From assembly GCA_964502145.1 (NCBI GenBank), contig CAZCVI010000007.1, positions 1-64,000 of the forward strand: a stretch of 64,000 bases of DNA. The letters run 5' to 3'. The translations under genes were made by a program, and so were the position numbers. The first letter of the stretch is position 1. The number at the start of each line of letters is the position of its first letter. Below are positions 62,615-64,000 of the stretch, piece by piece. This DNA is from CAZCVI01 sp964502145. Lineage in GTDB: Bacteria; Acidobacteriota; Aminicenantia; UBA2199. The notes under the pieces are model-generated. The model saw only the letters and a program-made list of their open reading frames with translations, ran no database searches and was not told the origin of the DNA.

Positions 62615-64000
62615 TCACTGTTTATGCTTGAAATATTGGACTGCGCCATATACGATCTGGAAAAGCTGTGTCTTGGTAGCCTCGGTTAGCGGCAACGGTG
62701 TTTGCAAGATGGTGGGTTCTAATGTGGTCACATCCAATGACAAGATTTCTTGAAAGCTACGGTTCAACTCCTGGGAAATGGCACTATCGGTGGATTGGGT
62801 CACTTCGCGAAGCAAGTTCAGAATATCCTTTTCATTCTGGGAGGATTTGGGAATGTCTTTTAAGTTGCCAAAACGATAAACCATCTGGGCACCGGATTGA
62901 ACCTCTTTTACTTGTTGATCAATAACACCGAGCTTCACTGCTCCCAGGAATTTTTCCATATCCTGGCACAAGGCCACCAAGGCAAAAGAAGGGGCTTGCG
63001 ACTCTTGCCGGGTCACTTGTCTGTAACTTTGGAGAGCATTGTAGGCATTCCACTCCTCGGAAAACACGAAGGGCGGCAAGGAATCAAAATTAAGATTACC
63101 TCCATCCTTAAACTCCTCTTGATTTAATTGATACTTAAAGAAACCATGAATAAAGGGATTGCGGGTTTCCAGTTTCTGATGGACTATACCGGTGGGGATA
63201 TCAGCCTGAAGGGCGTCGGCGGTAAAACTGTCGAGAAACAACAGGGACTGTTCACCGGTTCTTTTTAATTCGGGGCGGAGATGTAGGTTTAATGTATCGT
63301 TCCCGGCTTCGCGGTTGATTTCCAAAAAATCGGTGATGGTGGCATGGTGCCATTGGTTCCGTCGGGAGGCAAAGTAACCGGGAAGGGTCAACACTTGCGC
63401 CACCATTTGGGCGGCAGCCACGGTGTCTAACTGGATATCGTACTCTGTTACCTCTTTATGATTGGCAATGCAGAGTTTAATATCACCATCCGGGGCCAAA
63501 CGCCATTGAAACTGATTAAAAATATCCATTTCTATGTCTAGAAAATAAGCCCGGTAAAGTCTGTCTTTGAGCGGGGTATTAAATTTGAAGTAAGGGATTT
63601 TCAGATTCTCGGTGGCCTCGCAGGCTTTCTCAATGGCATTGAGCTTGTCATTGAGGATACGACAAATACCGGTAAAATCCGGTGTGCCTTCACCCAATAT
63701 CTGGTGCCACTTCTCAAAACTGGGGAGCCAATGCTCCAGAATATCGAGAAAACGACCGATCATTTGAGAAAGTGTCTGGCATTGTTTTTGGTCCAACAGA
63801 CTCTCGCTGGGCAAGATACTTTCAGCCAAGTCTTTGATCTGGGTAATGGCAGTTTTGAGTTTAACCAGTGACCTGTAGGCAATGGGCAGTTTCTTTTCCA
63901 AGAGTTGCGGGTCTGTGTCTGCGTCCGGTGTGGTCATGATATAGTCTAACCAGGTGTAGATAAGATTTTCGAAGGCATCGGCTTCATTCTGGAGATAATT
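62615..64000 (-). CDS. Protein of unknown function, 5' end outside the window
   Basis: The frame remains open from the stop at 62615 to the window edge: at least 461 codons. The ATG at 63937 has no ribosome-binding site, and the 21 codons before it read as ordinary protein (ADAFENLIYTWLDYI), so the gene probably starts beyond the window. Visible sequence is helical at first (about 60 residues) and then mixed, with FKFNTPLKDRLYRAYFLDIE and FASRRNQWHHATITDFLEIN. No family was recognised. It is 43 bases before the vWA gene and so part of the same operon. It could be a vWA-partner protein. Confidence 0.7.
   Translation of the reverse strand, partial: NYLQNEADAFENLIYTWLDYIMTTPDADTDPQLLEKKLPIAYRSLVKLKTAITQIKDLAESILPSESLLDQKQCQTLSQMIGRFLDILEHWLPSFEKWHQILGEGTPDFTGICRILNDKLNAIEKACEATENLKIPYFKFNTPLKDRLYRAYFLDIEMDIFNQFQWRLAPDGDIKLCIANHKEVTEYDIQLDTVAAAQMVAQVLTLPGYFASRRNQWHHATITDFLEINREAGNDTLNLHLRPELKRTGEQSLLFLDSFTADALQADIPTGIVHQKLETRNPFIHGFFKYQLNQEEFKDGGNLNFDSLPPFVFSEEWNAYNALQSYRQVTRQESQAPSFALVALCQDMEKFLGAVKLGVIDQQVKEVQSGAQMVYRFGNLKDIPKSSQNEKDILNLLREVTQSTDSAISQELNRSFQEILSLDVTTLEPTILQTPLPLTEATKTQLFQIVYGAVQYFKHKQ

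Overview
The window is AT-leaning, gene-dense bacterial DNA. LpxC indicates a lipid A-containing, Gram-negative-type envelope. TPR-linked Ser/Thr kinase, propeller-type hybrid histidine kinase, secreted beta-helix protein, radical SAM/SPASM enzyme, CHAT, caspase, TIR and ROCO proteins, plus many small palindromic intergenic repeats, suggest an uncultivated anaerobic lineage. Candidatus Aminicenantes or a relative is my best guess, but nothing in the window proves it. I recognised no rRNA, tRNA or CRISPR array.

Region 1 (0-19 kb): a YHS-domain protein, an acyl-CoA dehydrogenase and a membrane-anchored TPR Ser/Thr kinase are on the minus strand. Divergently transcribed are a ClpA/ClpB-like double AAA+ ATPase with a TPR-like N-terminus and an unusual receiver-LpxC fusion. 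Then come a methyltransferase and PEGA-type lipoprotein pair, a large secreted beta-helix protein, a DUF3820-type protein, a diguanylate cyclase response regulator and a two-gene unit of unknown function with its own promoter and palindrome.

Region 2 (19-31 kb): a compact module holds an ArsM-like methyltransferase, a previously hidden 35-residue Cys-rich peptide gene ending in a strong terminator, a radical SAM/SPASM enzyme and a thioredoxin-thioredoxin reductase fusion. It looks like a RiPP or thiol/metalloid-chemistry locus. It is followed by a minus-strand molybdopterin operon (moeA-moaA-moaC-MOSC-mog-small protein), a malic enzyme, an M28 peptidase and a secreted protein of unknown function.

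Region 3 (31-46 kb): a tandem pair of almost identical AAA ATPase/PD-(D/E)xK proteins differs mainly in one internal patch and is flanked by exchangeable hairpins. Next are a 21-bp repeat array, a probable transposase remnant, mntP, a four-gene signalling operon (small protein, receiver-GAF-DHp protein lacking an ATPase domain, TPR protein, complete histidine kinase) and a 1364-residue one-protein two-component system.

Region 4 (46-64 kb, running off the right edge): a conflict/defence-like island. Plus strand: CHAT protease, STAND-like HEAT protein with a C-terminal membrane anchor, and M23 peptidase. Minus strand: a gene cut by the window edge, a membrane vWA protein, LRR-Roc-COR GTPase, 99-residue adaptor-like protein, soluble SPFH-like protein, second STAND-like HEAT protein, CHAT-ubiquitin-like fusion, then caspase-STAND-TIR. 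Short related N-terminal motifs in several of them hint at homotypic assembly. Function as an NTP-controlled protease/NADase suicide or signalling system is inferred from domains only.
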